In this document: positions 52,598-61,463 of the stretch, one piece after another
How the letters are laid out: every line of letters begins with the position of its first letter
Numbering within the stretch: position 1 is the first letter of the stretch
Origin: Lewinella sp050633125
GTDB taxonomy: Bacteria > Bacteroidota > Bacteroidia > Chitinophagales > Saprospiraceae
Direction of reading: 5' to 3'
Length of the DNA stretch: 64,000 bases
Assembly: GCF_050633125.1 (NCBI RefSeq)
Contig: NZ_JBOEFX010000084.1
Span: 1 to 64,000 of the forward strand
The notes under the pieces: generated by a model
Seen by the model: only the letters and a program-made list of their open reading frames with translations
Databases searched by the model: none
What the model was told of the DNA's origin: nothing
Translations under genes and position numbers: made by a program

Positions 52598-53911
52598 CTA
52601 CGAAACCAAAAAATACGCCGCCAGCAGCACCGCACTATAAAACAACCACCACCGCCAAGGCGTATAAACCCACCACGAAAGGGTATATTTCTTTTGTACA
52701 TAAAAGATCAGTAGTGCCTTCTCTGCACTAAAGGCAAGCACCGCCGCCAGAGCCACACCATTTAGCCCCAGCACAGGCACCAACAGGAAGCCCAAAAACA
52801 ACTGCAAACAAAAGCTCGCCACTGCAAAGAAAGGAATCAAACGCGTATCCTGCTTGGCCACCAAGACCGTACGCGCAAAAAGCAGGTGAGCAGGAGTCAG
52901 TAATAAAAAAGTGCGAAACAAAGGAACACTATCCTGGTAATCCGCCGAAAACACTAGCGGAAACCACCAATGCGCAGTAAGAAGAAGAAGGATAGTTATG
53001 GGAAACAGCAGGTGATACAGCTTTACAGACTCTTCCCTAAGGTCTTTTAGGCCGTTTTGAAGATGATGAGCAATCGCTGGAATCAATGCACTCCCCAATG
53101 CACCAGCTAACGCCGAAAGCAGTGGAAGTTCACGGGCTCCATAGCGGTAAAGTGCAAATACCTCGGTATCACCTGCAAAGAAATAGCCCACTAGCCAAGG
53201 CCCCAACGACTGGTTCAGTCCCGCCACCAGCGCATAAAGCCCCAACGGCCACGAAATTAACCACCAACTGTTTAATATTGCACCAGACCAATGCCACCGA
53301 CCACGCCGAATGACAAACAAAAGTAACCAGCACCACTTAAGTATGCCTACCATCGCCAATGACCAAAAACTATAAGCAAAATCGTAGCCAAGAAAGAGTG
53401 GCAATGCCACCGCTGACACCTGGGCACCAGCACTAAGTGCGCCATATAAAACCAAGATCAGTTTACGATTGGTAAGCAAGTAAAAATGCTCCTGCAAGCT
53501 GGCCGTCAGATTGGTAACCAGAAAGACGATAAAAATACCTAAATAAGGAAGGGAGGTACGTTGCACCAACAAAGGCAACAAAAAACTACCTGCCGAGAGC
53601 AGAAGTAGTGCTAAGCCTAAACCTATTCCCGTAAACACAACAAAAGACTGAAAGAAAAGCTGTTGTTGTTGAGGAGGTGATAACGTCGGATACTGACTCA
53701 ATAACCCCTGCATGAAACCAGACACCCAGAAAAAGGTAAGCAAGTAGCCCAGATAGGTAAGCATTTCATAGTTACCTACCTGGGCTACAGACAATGGAGC
53801 TTTGGCCAAAGCCACCGCAATAACAATAAGCCCGCCCTGGCGCATCAGCTGAAATAACTGGAATGCACGAGCGTTGGTCAAGCTATTCTCAATGGTAGCA
53901 AATCGGCCCAA
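52598..53911 (-). CDS. Polysaccharide/lipid flippase of the MOP (Wzx/MATE) superfamily
   Basis: The 437-residue integral membrane protein has 12-14 predicted TM helices, for example AFQLFQLMRQGGLIVIAVAL, MLTYLGYLLTFFWVSGFMQG, LGIFIVFLVTNLTASLQEHF and LALLLLSAGSFLLPLLVQ. The first segments and the repeated layout match oligosaccharide flippases that move lipid-linked sugars across the inner membrane. It starts 5 bases after the end of the saccharopine-reductase-like gene on the same strand, so the two are probably co-transcribed although no functional link is clear. The substrate is unknown. Confidence 0.8.
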   Translation of the reverse strand: MGRFATIENSLTNARAFQLFQLMRQGGLIVIAVALAKAPLSVAQVGNYEMLTYLGYLLTFFWVSGFMQGLLSQYPTLSPPQQQQLFFQSFVVFTGIGLGLALLLLSAGSFLLPLLVQRTSLPYLGIFIVFLVTNLTASLQEHFYLLTNRKLILVLYGALSAGAQVSAVALPLFLGYDFAYSFWSLAMVGILKWCWLLLFVIRRGRWHWSGAILNSWWLISWPLGLYALVAGLNQSLGPWLVGYFFAGDTEVFALYRYGARELPLLSALAGALGSALIPAIAHHLQNGLKDLREESVKLYHLLFPITILLLLTAHWWFPLVFSADYQDSVPLFRTFLLLTPAHLLFARTVLVAKQDTRLIPFFAVASFCLQLFLGFLLVPVLGLNGVALAAVLAFSAEKALLIFYVQKKYTLSWWVYTPWRWWLFYSAVLLAAYFLVS

Positions 53912-53916
53912 TAATT

Positions 53917-55251
53917 TTATTTAAGTATTTCTTCTTGCTCTGTAAATTCTACCCCATAATGCTTGAGCTCTTCAAGAACGGGTTCGTAAACCTCTTTCAT
54001 AACAGGGATCTGTACACCCGTAGACTTGATCTTACCTTCTGCAATAAGGCCTACAAAGATTCCCATCGGCAACCCAACCAACCGGGCCATAGCTGTATCA
54101 TCTTCACCATCTCCTTTCATCACCATGGAGGAAATCAGCTTATGTTTCTTGCCATTCAGTGAGTAGACAAACTCGTGCTGCATAATGATCATGTCCTTAT
54201 CTGTAGGCTCCAGCTTCCATTTTTCCAGCAAGAGGTTCTCCAAAATCAGAGCAGGCGTAGCATTTGGAATGTTAATCTTGCGTTTGCTAAACAAACCAAG
54301 CCATTCCAGTTTCTTCATTACGTCTGAATTTGGCTTCTCCTTGATCATGCTAGCAATACGGTCTTTCACAGAGCTATTCCCTTCGGGCGCAAAAGCTTCC
54401 ATGAGGGAATGGTAAGTTAGTTTATCACTATTGAGAATAGGAAAATCTGCATCTGTCAAACCAATCTTGACAAGTGCATTCCAGGCCGCAGAATAACCAG
54501 GATATCGGATAGTACCTCGCAAAATGGTAGGAATATTCTTAAGGCCATATTGTTCGCGATACAATAGGCTGTCACGATTAGCATAAACTTCAAAAGGGCC
54601 CATACCCGGCACCTCTATGTTCCAAGTCTTACGAAATAAGCGATTGTACGGAATAAACTTGTACTTCTTCTTACGCAAATATTGGGCAGTACCCTGACCT
54701 GCAAGTACGACGTTACGTGGGTTCCAGGTAAATTTATAATGCCAGGGATTGTCGTCGCTCTCAGGGGCTACAAGGCCGCCAGTGTACGAGCGGAACGAAA
54801 GCAACTTCCCTCCTTTTTCCTTGATTTCGTCGATCTTTTGCATCGCCGACATGTGGTCGATTCCCGGATCGAGGCCCATTTCCCCCATGAAGATGAGTTC
54901 ACGATCACGAACTTCATCACCTAAACTATACATTTCTTTAGAAACATAAGAAGCTGTAATGAGATGCTTATTAAGCTTGATACAATCCTGAGCAACTTCT
55001 ACGTGTAAATGGGCAGGCAATAGCGAGACCACTACATCAGCCCTGCTAATGAGTTCTTTACGGTCGTTGACTTTGAGTACATCTAACCAAGCGGGGCGGC
55101 CATTGGGATGACCGTTTACTTTTGCATCAGCCAAAGCAGGATCAGCGTCCGCGACAGTGACAAACCACCCTTTCTGCTGGGCTTTTTCGAGTACGTAATT
55201 GATTAATGCGCCGGAAGAGCGGCCTGCACCTATGATGAGGATGCTATTCAT
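53917..55251 (-). CDS. Saccharopine-reductase-like oxidoreductase (LYS9 type)
   Basis: The 444-residue enzyme begins with a Rossmann motif (ILIIGAGRSSGALINYVLEK, Gly 8 to Gly 14). It continues ADVVVSLLPAHLHVEVAQDC, HLITASYVSKEMYSLGDEVR, MGEMGLDPGIDHMSAMQKID and LLSFRSYTGGLVAPESDDNP, all typical of saccharopine dehydrogenase (glutamate-forming, LYS9) proteins. In Bacteroidota such genes are usually tied to lysine catabolism or an unidentified opine-type condensation. It differs in length and motifs from the carboxynorspermidine synthase at 50889. Upstream it is divergent from cdd; downstream a flippase gene follows after 5 bases. Confidence 0.85.
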   Translation of the reverse strand: MNSILIIGAGRSSGALINYVLEKAQQKGWFVTVADADPALADAKVNGHPNGRPAWLDVLKVNDRKELISRADVVVSLLPAHLHVEVAQDCIKLNKHLITASYVSKEMYSLGDEVRDRELIFMGEMGLDPGIDHMSAMQKIDEIKEKGGKLLSFRSYTGGLVAPESDDNPWHYKFTWNPRNVVLAGQGTAQYLRKKKYKFIPYNRLFRKTWNIEVPGMGPFEVYANRDSLLYREQYGLKNIPTILRGTIRYPGYSAAWNALVKIGLTDADFPILNSDKLTYHSLMEAFAPEGNSSVKDRIASMIKEKPNSDVMKKLEWLGLFSKRKINIPNATPALILENLLLEKWKLEPTDKDMIIMQHEFVYSLNGKKHKLISSMVMKGDGEDDTAMARLVGLPMGIFVGLIAEGKIKSTGVQIPVMKEVYEPVLEELKHYGVEFTEQEEILK

Positions 55252-55308
55252 ATCTGAACAGTATTTTTTTTGAGGATATCAGGCGTAAGATACTACCTTT
55301 AGGAATAA

Positions 55309-55349
55309 TATGGTGGACTTAGTTTCGTTTTTACGCTAAGTCTACCATA
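55309..55349. promoter_or_regulatory. Inverted repeat in the divergent cdd / LYS9-like region
   Basis: TATGGTGGACTTAG (55309-55322) pairs with 55336-55349 with a single G-T pair. It lies midway between the two divergent starts and could be an operator for one or both genes. The 165-base region is otherwise AT-rich. Confidence 0.45.
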
Positions 55350-55416
55350 ATTAATACTGATTTAATACAGTCTCTAAGAACGCTTTATTTTATACAGTCC
55401 ACTATACAAGAATCTT

Positions 55417-55905
55417 ATGCCCAACCACAACCATAGTCTTCAAGTTAATTGGCAATCCGTTAGTGCGGAAATGCTACCCCAAGCAGATCAAGCATTGTTA
55501 GCCGCAGCAGCGAAAGCATTGGACAAGGCCTACGCTCCCTATTCAAATTTCCATGTTGGGGCCGCAGTTTTGCTCGATAATGGCGAAATTCTTTCAGGCG
55601 CCAACTTCGAGAATGCAGCATACCCCATGTGTCTGTGCGCCGAACGCAGCACCTTGGCTACTGTCATTTCCACTTACCCGGAGGCCAAAATTTTACAAAT
55701 GGCCATTAGGGTCAGAAACCCTCAAAAGCCTGTTGCACAACCAGCTGCTCCGTGTGGAGCCTGTCGCCAAGTGATGGTCGAAGCAGAACACAGGCAAAGT
55801 GGCGACATCAAAATACTGCTACAAGGTGAAAGCGGGCCAGTATATGTATTGGCTTCCGCAAAAGTCCTCCTCCCCTTCTATTTTGACGGATCTTTTTTAG
55901 GATGA
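55417..55905 (+). CDS. cdd: Cytidine deaminase
   Basis: Cdd deaminates cytidine and deoxycytidine to uridine in pyrimidine salvage. The 162-residue zinc enzyme has YAPYSNFHVGAAVLLDNGEI, the zinc/catalytic motif CAE (Cys 74, Glu 76, in PMCLCAERSTLAT) and PCGAC (Cys 113 and Cys 116), the homotetrameric form. Its last 28 bases overlap tail-to-tail with the Nudix gene on the other strand, with no room for a terminator between the two. Confidence 0.95.
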   Translation: MPNHNHSLQVNWQSVSAEMLPQADQALLAAAAKALDKAYAPYSNFHVGAAVLLDNGEILSGANFENAAYPMCLCAERSTLATVISTYPEAKILQMAIRVRNPQKPVAQPAAPCGACRQVMVEAEHRQSGDIKILLQGESGPVYVLASAKVLLPFYFDGSFLG

Positions 55906-56432
55906 TGATAAACACCTAGATGAGTATTGTGCCGCCCCTCCTCTCGGTCAGCAAAAAACTTTTTGAGGGTAAACACCGAGGAGGTAAAGGCAATCTCTTC
56001 CCAGGGAATTTCCGCTTCGCTAAACAATTGAGTCTCGGAACTTTCAGGGCCTATTCCGTACTTGCCATCAGTGAGGTCGGCCAGGAAATGAATATAAATC
56101 TGGTTAATTTGAGGCAGGCTATACAAGCTGTGTACTCCACGAATCGTTACCCGCGCTTCTGCCTCTTCCCACACCTCTCTGATCGCCCCTTCTTCAACAG
56201 TTTCTCCATTTTCGAGATAACCGCTAGGGACATTCCAGTACCCCTCCTGAGGAGCAATAGCACGGCGGCAAAGCAAGACTTTATCTTCCCAGACTGGCAG
56301 GCACCCCGCTACAATATTAGGATTGGAATAATGGATCGTATCACACGATTTGCAGATAAATCGTGGGCGATTATCTCCTTGAGGGACTTCTAAGACCGGG
56401 CCTGGGGCCCCACAATGGCTACAGTAATTCAT
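55878..56432 (-). CDS. Nudix hydrolase with zinc ribbon (NudC-like)
   Basis: The 184-residue protein starts with a four-Cys zinc ribbon (Cys 4, Cys 7, Cys 27, Cys 30; NYCSHCGAPGP, ICKSCDTIHYSNP). A Nudix fold follows, with box GYLENGETVEEGAIREVWEE (from residue 71), which binds Mg2+ to cleave nucleoside diphosphates linked to X. The combination resembles NADH/NAD-capped RNA pyrophosphatases and ADP-ribose pyrophosphatases, but it lacks the long NudC N-terminal domain, so the substrate is open. It converges on cdd with a 28-base overlap. Confidence 0.88.
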   Translation of the reverse strand: MNYCSHCGAPGPVLEVPQGDNRPRFICKSCDTIHYSNPNIVAGCLPVWEDKVLLCRRAIAPQEGYWNVPSGYLENGETVEEGAIREVWEEAEARVTIRGVHSLYSLPQINQIYIHFLADLTDGKYGIGPESSETQLFSEAEIPWEEIAFTSSVFTLKKFFADREEGRHNTHLGVYHHPKKDPSK

Positions 56433-56720
56433 GGGTTATAAGCAGCTTCTATGCATTTATAGGAAAACCTTGTACAGGATAGCATTGCCGAAGATACACA
56501 AACCACTCTTAAAACTTTTTTCAAACGCTATTTCAAAACCCTCTACTTCTTCCTTAATGAGTTCGTAGCAACTTAAGGCTATGGTACTTCTTTTTTAACC
56601 CTCTTCGTTGCGTTTTCAAAATTGTTATTGTCCTTTTGAATAAATTGATACAATGGAGGAAAGCACCAAGCGACCTCATCAGTAAAATTACACCCGACTT
56701 GTTCACTAAATCAAATCAGT
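56433..56720. other. Gap between the Nudix and DUF2911 genes
   Basis: 288 AT-rich bases without a gene, clear promoter element or hairpin that I can support. Confidence 0.4.
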
Positions 56721-57851
56721 ATGCGACTATTTTTCCTAACAACACTCCTTCTCCTTAGTTTTAGCCTTACGGCTCAAACAGTTACCCAGCCACCAAGTGG
56801 CAACAATCAAAAATGTGAGGTAACGCAATACATCGGCTCACTTGTCAAAGTCACCATCAACTATTCCAGTCCAAACGTCACTGGCCCAAATGGGCAGGAT
56901 CGAACGGGGCAAATATGGGGGCAGTTGGTTCCTTATGGCCTGACGGATTTAGGTTTTGGCCTTCAAAACCCGTCGCCATGGCGAGCTGGCGCCAATGAAA
57001 ACACGACTATTTCCTTCTCCCATGATGTAGAGATTCAAGGGCAAAAAATCCAGGCAGGCACTTATGGTTTACACCTGATTGTGGAAGAAAGTCAACCTTG
57101 GACAATTATTTTATCTCATAATCATACTGCCTGGGGCAGTTTTTTTTACAAAGAAAGTGAAGATGCACTACGTGTAACAGCAGAAGCAGAAGATGCTCCT
57201 TTTGCTCAGTGGCTGACTTATAGTTTTACTGACCGGCAACCCGATCAGTGCACCGTGGCCATGAGGTGGGAAAACAAAAAACTGCCTTTTACGATCAAGG
57301 TTCCGGAAATGACGGAAGTCTACTTGGCCAATATGCGGCAAGAACTGGAAAGTACTGCCGGATTCAACTGGCAGGGCTGGAATCAAGCAGCTAATTACTG
57401 CCTGCAACAAAACACTAATTTGGAAGAAGCACTAACCTGGGCCGAGAATGCTGTAGCACTTCCTTTTATAGGACAAGCTAACTTTAACACACTAAGTACC
57501 AAAGCACAGCTACTCTATGCCCTGGATAGGAAAGAGGAAGCTGAAACCGAACTCCAGGCAGCAATAGCTTATCCCGGTGCCAATAGCTTTCAGATTCATG
57601 TAATAGGTCGCCAAATGATTGGTAGCGGTGACACGAAAATGGCCCTAAAGGTTTTTGAAGCTAACCACCAACGCTTTGAAGGCGCATGGCCTACTGAAGT
57701 AGGAATGGCGAGAGGATTATCAGCTGTTGGACGATATGCGGATGCTGTCAAACACGCGGAAATAGCCCTATCTCAGGCACCAGATCAACTGAACAAAGAC
57801 AATCTTGTTCAAATGATTGAAAACCTAAAAGCGGGAAAAGATGTGAATTAG
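56721..57851 (+). CDS. Exported DUF2911 protein with C-terminal TPR-like helices
   Basis: The 376-residue product has a signal peptide (MRLFFLTTLLLLSFSLTAQ). A DUF2911 domain follows (about 25-195): VKVTINYSSPNVTGPNGQDR, GQIWGQLVPYGLTDLGFG, PWRAGANENTTISFSHDVEI, YGLHLIVEESQPWTIILSH and AVRMRW-like AMRWENKKLPFTIKV. DUF2911 proteins are common in Bacteroidota and have no known activity. The last 150 residues contain TPR-like helix pairs (ALTWAENAVALPFIGQANFN, AQLLYALDRKEEAETELQAA, RYADAVKHAEIALSQAPDQL). It is periplasmic or surface-located. It is monocistronic and converges on the cohesin-like lipoprotein gene. Confidence 0.85.
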   Translation: MRLFFLTTLLLLSFSLTAQTVTQPPSGNNQKCEVTQYIGSLVKVTINYSSPNVTGPNGQDRTGQIWGQLVPYGLTDLGFGLQNPSPWRAGANENTTISFSHDVEIQGQKIQAGTYGLHLIVEESQPWTIILSHNHTAWGSFFYKESEDALRVTAEAEDAPFAQWLTYSFTDRQPDQCTVAMRWENKKLPFTIKVPEMTEVYLANMRQELESTAGFNWQGWNQAANYCLQQNTNLEEALTWAENAVALPFIGQANFNTLSTKAQLLYALDRKEEAETELQAAIAYPGANSFQIHVIGRQMIGSGDTKMALKVFEANHQRFEGAWPTEVGMARGLSAVGRYADAVKHAEIALSQAPDQLNKDNLVQMIENLKAGKDVN

Positions 57852-57980
57852 TAACGGTCGAATAATTAATTTCCGACTTCCGACTTTTAGCAAAAAACAA
57901 ACTCACTATCAATTGTTTACCACTCCAATGAAAAGCGGAAACAAAAGCGGAAAGTTAATTTATGACCAATGCTTAACCGG

Positions 57981-58586
57981 TTAGTCCACCACGTTTATTT
58001 GCCCATTTTTACCAGAAAACTGGAGCAACTCTTCCTTTACGTTAATCACCTCAAAAGCAACCGGGCGGGCTTCAAAGCGAACATCTACTTTGGAGCCTGC
58101 TTTTACTTTTGGTGTAAAACAAATATCAAATAAGTGAGCATCAGCCGGAAGTGTAACCCCTCGCAACGACTGGTGAATCCAACTAAGCGCTACCACCCCT
58201 AACTCAGAATGCGTATCACCGAAATTCTGTGGCCCAAGGTCGGTCAGTTCCAGTTTATCGACTTTAACATATTCCAGCTCTTCGCGCTCCCAGCGGATAG
58301 AAAACTGCAAGCCGATTAAATCCGTAAAACCAGTAGCTGTAATGGGAAGACAGGTTTCCTCCCCTGCTTTGACCTCACCATTCCCCATTACCAAAGTAAG
58401 TGTTTCATTGATGATAGGATTCCTTGGTGAAGAAGGAGTCTGTTGGTTACCAGAAGCAGGTGTAGCTGTGCCAGAAGTCGTTTTAGCCATCTGCTCAACC
58501 TCCGCTTTTGCTTGTTCGCGAACGGCATTGTCTCCTCCACATTGAAAGAAAAACATGGACATAATCAGGAAAGAAAGCAATTTCAT
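57981..58586 (-). CDS. Cohesin-domain-like lipoprotein
   Basis: I use the second ATG (58586). The signal ends FFFQC, an unusual lipobox, so lipidation is likely but not certain. After a low-complexity Thr/Pro/Ser linker (about 40-60) a beta-sandwich domain follows. It carries the wording of cohesin/dockerin-type modules (VKAGEETCLPITATGFTDLI, GLQFSIRWEREELEYVKVDK, LSWIHQSLRGVTLPADAHLF, DICFTPKVKAGSKVDVRFEA). In non-cellulosomal bacteria such modules mediate protein-protein contact. No dockerin is seen in the window. It is divergent from the ompA-like gene. Confidence 0.75.
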   Translation of the reverse strand: MKLLSFLIMSMFFFQCGGDNAVREQAKAEVEQMAKTTSGTATPASGNQQTPSSPRNPIINETLTLVMGNGEVKAGEETCLPITATGFTDLIGLQFSIRWEREELEYVKVDKLELTDLGPQNFGDTHSELGVVALSWIHQSLRGVTLPADAHLFDICFTPKVKAGSKVDVRFEARPVAFEVINVKEELLQFSGKNGQINVVD

Positions 58587-58683
58587 AAACATATATACAC
58601 AGGATTTTATGCCTCAAAAGTAAGAGGAATTTGCTACATAATGCTAATTTCGCTATACTGTAAACTGAAATAGAGCATTACCT

Positions 58684-59803
58684 ATGAAAATTTTCACCAT
58701 ACTCGCTGTCTTAAGCACCCTATTGGCTTTCTCTTGTGTTCCCCAGCAGCAATACGCGGAACTGGAACAAACGTTGGAATATTACAAAGGAGAAGCACTC
58801 GCTACCGATAGTATTCGCGCGGTCAATCAAGCGATAGAGTCTGATAATAACCAGACACAGGCCGAATACCAAACCATGACCCGTAAGTTGGAGCAACTAA
58901 CGGCTACCAACATTAGCCTGAATCGCAACTACCAAGATGTAGTTCAACGTTACAACAATCTGGTAGGTGACAACCAAAAGGTCTTGGCCACCACCAGCTA
59001 TGAAACTCAAACCCTGGAAGCAGAATTGGCACTCCGTCAGGAAGAACTAGATCGTAAAGAGCGCTCGCTGACAACGATGGAAAGCCAGCTACGAAGCAGA
59101 AATGCAGAACTCCAGCAAATGGAGGCTCGCGGAGCTTATAATTCACCCACGGGTTATGACGCTGTCCCCGACGCTCGCTACAATCAACTAAGCGCAGAAA
59201 AAGCAAGCATCGACCACCAACGAGCAGCACTCGTTAATTACTTCCAGCGTGTATTAGTAGGTTTTCCTAACAACGAAGTTAATATTGAAACCGGCGTAGA
59301 AGGCGTGGTACTCACGCTAAACCAAGCCTTGCTTTTCCCGCAAGGGGAATCAAATGCTGTTCACTGGAAAGGGCGTCAGGCTTTGCAGCAAATTGCTGTT
59401 GTGCTTCGTGACAACCCAGAGCTACCTATCCTGGTTACCGGGCACGTGAACCCAAGTAGCAATATCGACTACGATTGGGACGTGAGCGTAGACCGCGCAT
59501 TGGCAGTAGCTCGTGACCTGGCCACCTTTGGTGTTGATACAGGGCGACTTACACCTTCCGGACGGGGCAGTAACCAGCCCATCGTACCCGCTACCAATGN
59601 NGAGCGTAGACCGCGCACTAGCAGTCGCTCGTGATCTGGCCACCTTTGGTGTTGATGCAGGGCGGCTTACGCCTTCCGGACAGGGCAGTAACCAACCCAT
59701 CGTACCAGCTACCAATGCCCGCGCACAAATGGTCAATGGTCGTACGGTAATTGAAATTCCTTTGGCATATCTACAGTTATTGAATGGATTGGGAGGAAAT
59801 TAA
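58684..59803 (+). CDS. OmpA-family lipoprotein, disrupted by an assembly join
   Basis: The N-terminus MKIFTILAVLSTLLAFSC makes a lipoprotein (Cys 18). A long coiled coil follows (about 24-180, many Glu, Gln and Leu), then an OmpA_C peptidoglycan-binding domain (from about 205: VVLTLNQALLFPQGESNAVH, VTGHVNPSSNIDYDWDVSVD, RLTPSGRGSNQPIVPATN). At 59600-59601 there is 'nn', and the 116 bases before it (59484-59599) are repeated after it (59602-59717) with about ten differences, nearly all silent. The printed sequence therefore shifts frame; the true gene should pass once through this segment and end NGRTVIEIPLAYLQLLNGLG then GN. This is an assembly feature, not a mutation. Confidence 0.82.
59600..59601. 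other. Assembly gap (nn) inside the OmpA gene with duplicated flanks
   Basis: 59484-59599 and 59602-59717 are the same 116-base segment in two versions, about 91% identical. The ends of two contigs were probably joined without merging because they came from diverged templates. Confidence 0.9.
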
Positions 59804-59896
59804 TAGGTATTGGGTACAAAATACTTGGTATAAGGACTAGCGGCTCAACCATAGCTGAGTCGATGATTTTGCCCCCCCTTAGCTATTAGTTTAAAC

Positions 59897-59926
59897 AGGT
59901 TTCGCGGACTTTAGTCTGCGAAACCT
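59897..59926. repeat. Hairpin before the 59.9 kb paralogue
   Basis: AGGTTTCGCGGACT (59897-59910) pairs with 59913-59926 with a single G-T pair. It ends 20 bases before the ATG at 59947. The type resembles the hairpin before leuD (AGGTTTT arms). Confidence 0.65.
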
Positions 59927-59946
59927 AAGATCCTCAAGTGTTCAAC

Positions 59947-61446
59947 ATGCGTAGTAAAGACCATCTCTTTCATCTGATCAAATCCTTGTCTAAGTCGGAG
60001 AAGCGGTACTTTACCTTAGATGCAAAAAAGAGTGGCCGCAAGCAAAGCCGCTACCTGACACTCTTCAAAACCATCAACGATCAGGAAGAATTCAGTGAAA
60101 AACCACTCAAAAAGCTCTTTGGCTCCAAATTAGGTGATGATAAAGCACGGCTTTACGAAGCAATCCTACGTTCCATGCGGGATTACCAGAGCAAAAAATC
60201 TTACAAAACCCGCATCAAGGAATTATTGACAGACGCAAAAATATTGTTTGAACGCAAGCTCTACGAGCAGGCAGAAAACCGGCTATCAGAAGCGAAGGAC
60301 TTGGCTTTAGAATTAGAGGATCATTTGGCTGTATTGGAGATTAACCTGAGGCAGCGGCAACTGATGCGTGGCTCGCTAGACCGTGATTATCAGGAGCAAG
60401 TAAAAGAGCTTACCAGAGAAAAAGATTATCACATTGAGATATTAACCAAAGAATTCTGGTTACATGATAATTACGACCAGCTCTCTGTAAAATATTTAAA
60501 ATACCCTTACAAACTCAATGATAAAGAAGTTGCTGAATTGACTACTACTTATCATGATTTACTCGAAACAAAGCCCGCAGATTTAGACTCATTTACTTCC
60601 CTTTGGAGATACCATAAGTTTATGTCTCTTTATTATCGACTGACAGGAGAGACGGAAAAAGTCCTCTATAATTTCCAAGAAATTGTAAATATTTGGGAGG
60701 ATCACCCCAAGAAAAAAGCGGAGGAATTCGTCACTTATATTGGCGACGCTTCCAACTTACTTTCAACCCTTTTGAATAGTGCAGAAAGAGTAAAGAAAGA
60801 ATTGCCGCAGCGAATAGAAAAACTTCAACGTCAAGATATTCCCAATAAACAAGGTGAGAAATTACTTTTTGAACGGACTTCTCTTTATCAACTATTATTC
60901 CTGATCAATACTCCAGGTGAGGAGATTGAAGGCCCTATAGAACATATCAGTAAAGGCCTACAACAGTTTGAACTAAACCCAAGTACTCAGTTTAGTATCT
61001 TATCAAATGTTGTTTTACTTCTTTTTCTTAATGATCGTTACACGGAATGTCTATCGCGGTTAAAAGATGTTTCCCGACTTCAAAAAAAATACGGCAACAT
61101 AAGAGAAGATATTCAGGATATAAGCATCGTCATTAAGCTTTTAGCTACTTATAAACTCGAAGAATTTGACAGTATTGACAACACCTTAAGGTCAACTAGA
61201 AGGTATTTTATTAAAAGATCAAATTCTAAATTACTCGCCTTCTTTGAACTAACTGCTGGAACAATCCAAAAACTACAAACAGAGAGTTCCCTGAAAAGCG
61301 AGAAGGTTGTTCTTAATCAATTCATAGAGAAAATAACAAACGGCCCTAAAAACACCATTGGGGGGCTAGATGAAATTGCTCTCCTCTGGGCCAACAGTAT
61401 CATAAATAACACAACTATCACCAAAGAACGGGCTTCCAAAAAGTAA
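59947..61446 (+). CDS. Uncharacterised helical/TPR-like protein, paralogue of the 10.2 kb gene
   Basis: I use the ATG at 59947 (a GTG three codons upstream overlaps the leader). The 499-residue product has no signal peptide or membrane helix. It shares with the 10249-11802 product the N-terminal LIKSLSKSEKRYFTLDAKK block and the helix pair LFERKLYEQAENRLSEAKDL near residue 100, followed by similar-length helical repeats. Charged residues are very frequent and the latter half is Leu/Ile-rich. No catalytic motif is visible. It is preceded by a hairpin at 59897-59926 and converges on the 61.5 kb gene. Function unknown; a cytosolic helical scaffold is the most that the sequence suggests. Confidence 0.72.
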   Translation: MRSKDHLFHLIKSLSKSEKRYFTLDAKKSGRKQSRYLTLFKTINDQEEFSEKPLKKLFGSKLGDDKARLYEAILRSMRDYQSKKSYKTRIKELLTDAKILFERKLYEQAENRLSEAKDLALELEDHLAVLEINLRQRQLMRGSLDRDYQEQVKELTREKDYHIEILTKEFWLHDNYDQLSVKYLKYPYKLNDKEVAELTTTYHDLLETKPADLDSFTSLWRYHKFMSLYYRLTGETEKVLYNFQEIVNIWEDHPKKKAEEFVTYIGDASNLLSTLLNSAERVKKELPQRIEKLQRQDIPNKQGEKLLFERTSLYQLLFLINTPGEEIEGPIEHISKGLQQFELNPSTQFSILSNVVLLLFLNDRYTECLSRLKDVSRLQKKYGNIREDIQDISIVIKLLATYKLEEFDSIDNTLRSTRRYFIKRSNSKLLAFFELTAGTIQKLQTESSLKSEKVVLNQFIEKITNGPKNTIGGLDEIALLWANSIINNTTITKERASKK

Positions 61447-61463
61447 TAAAAAGGAGCGGTCTA

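Noticed and set aside
59484..59717. Tandem duplication inside the OmpA domain as a biological feature
   Set aside because: The nn placeholder, out-of-frame join and strain-like silent differences point to unmerged contig ends.
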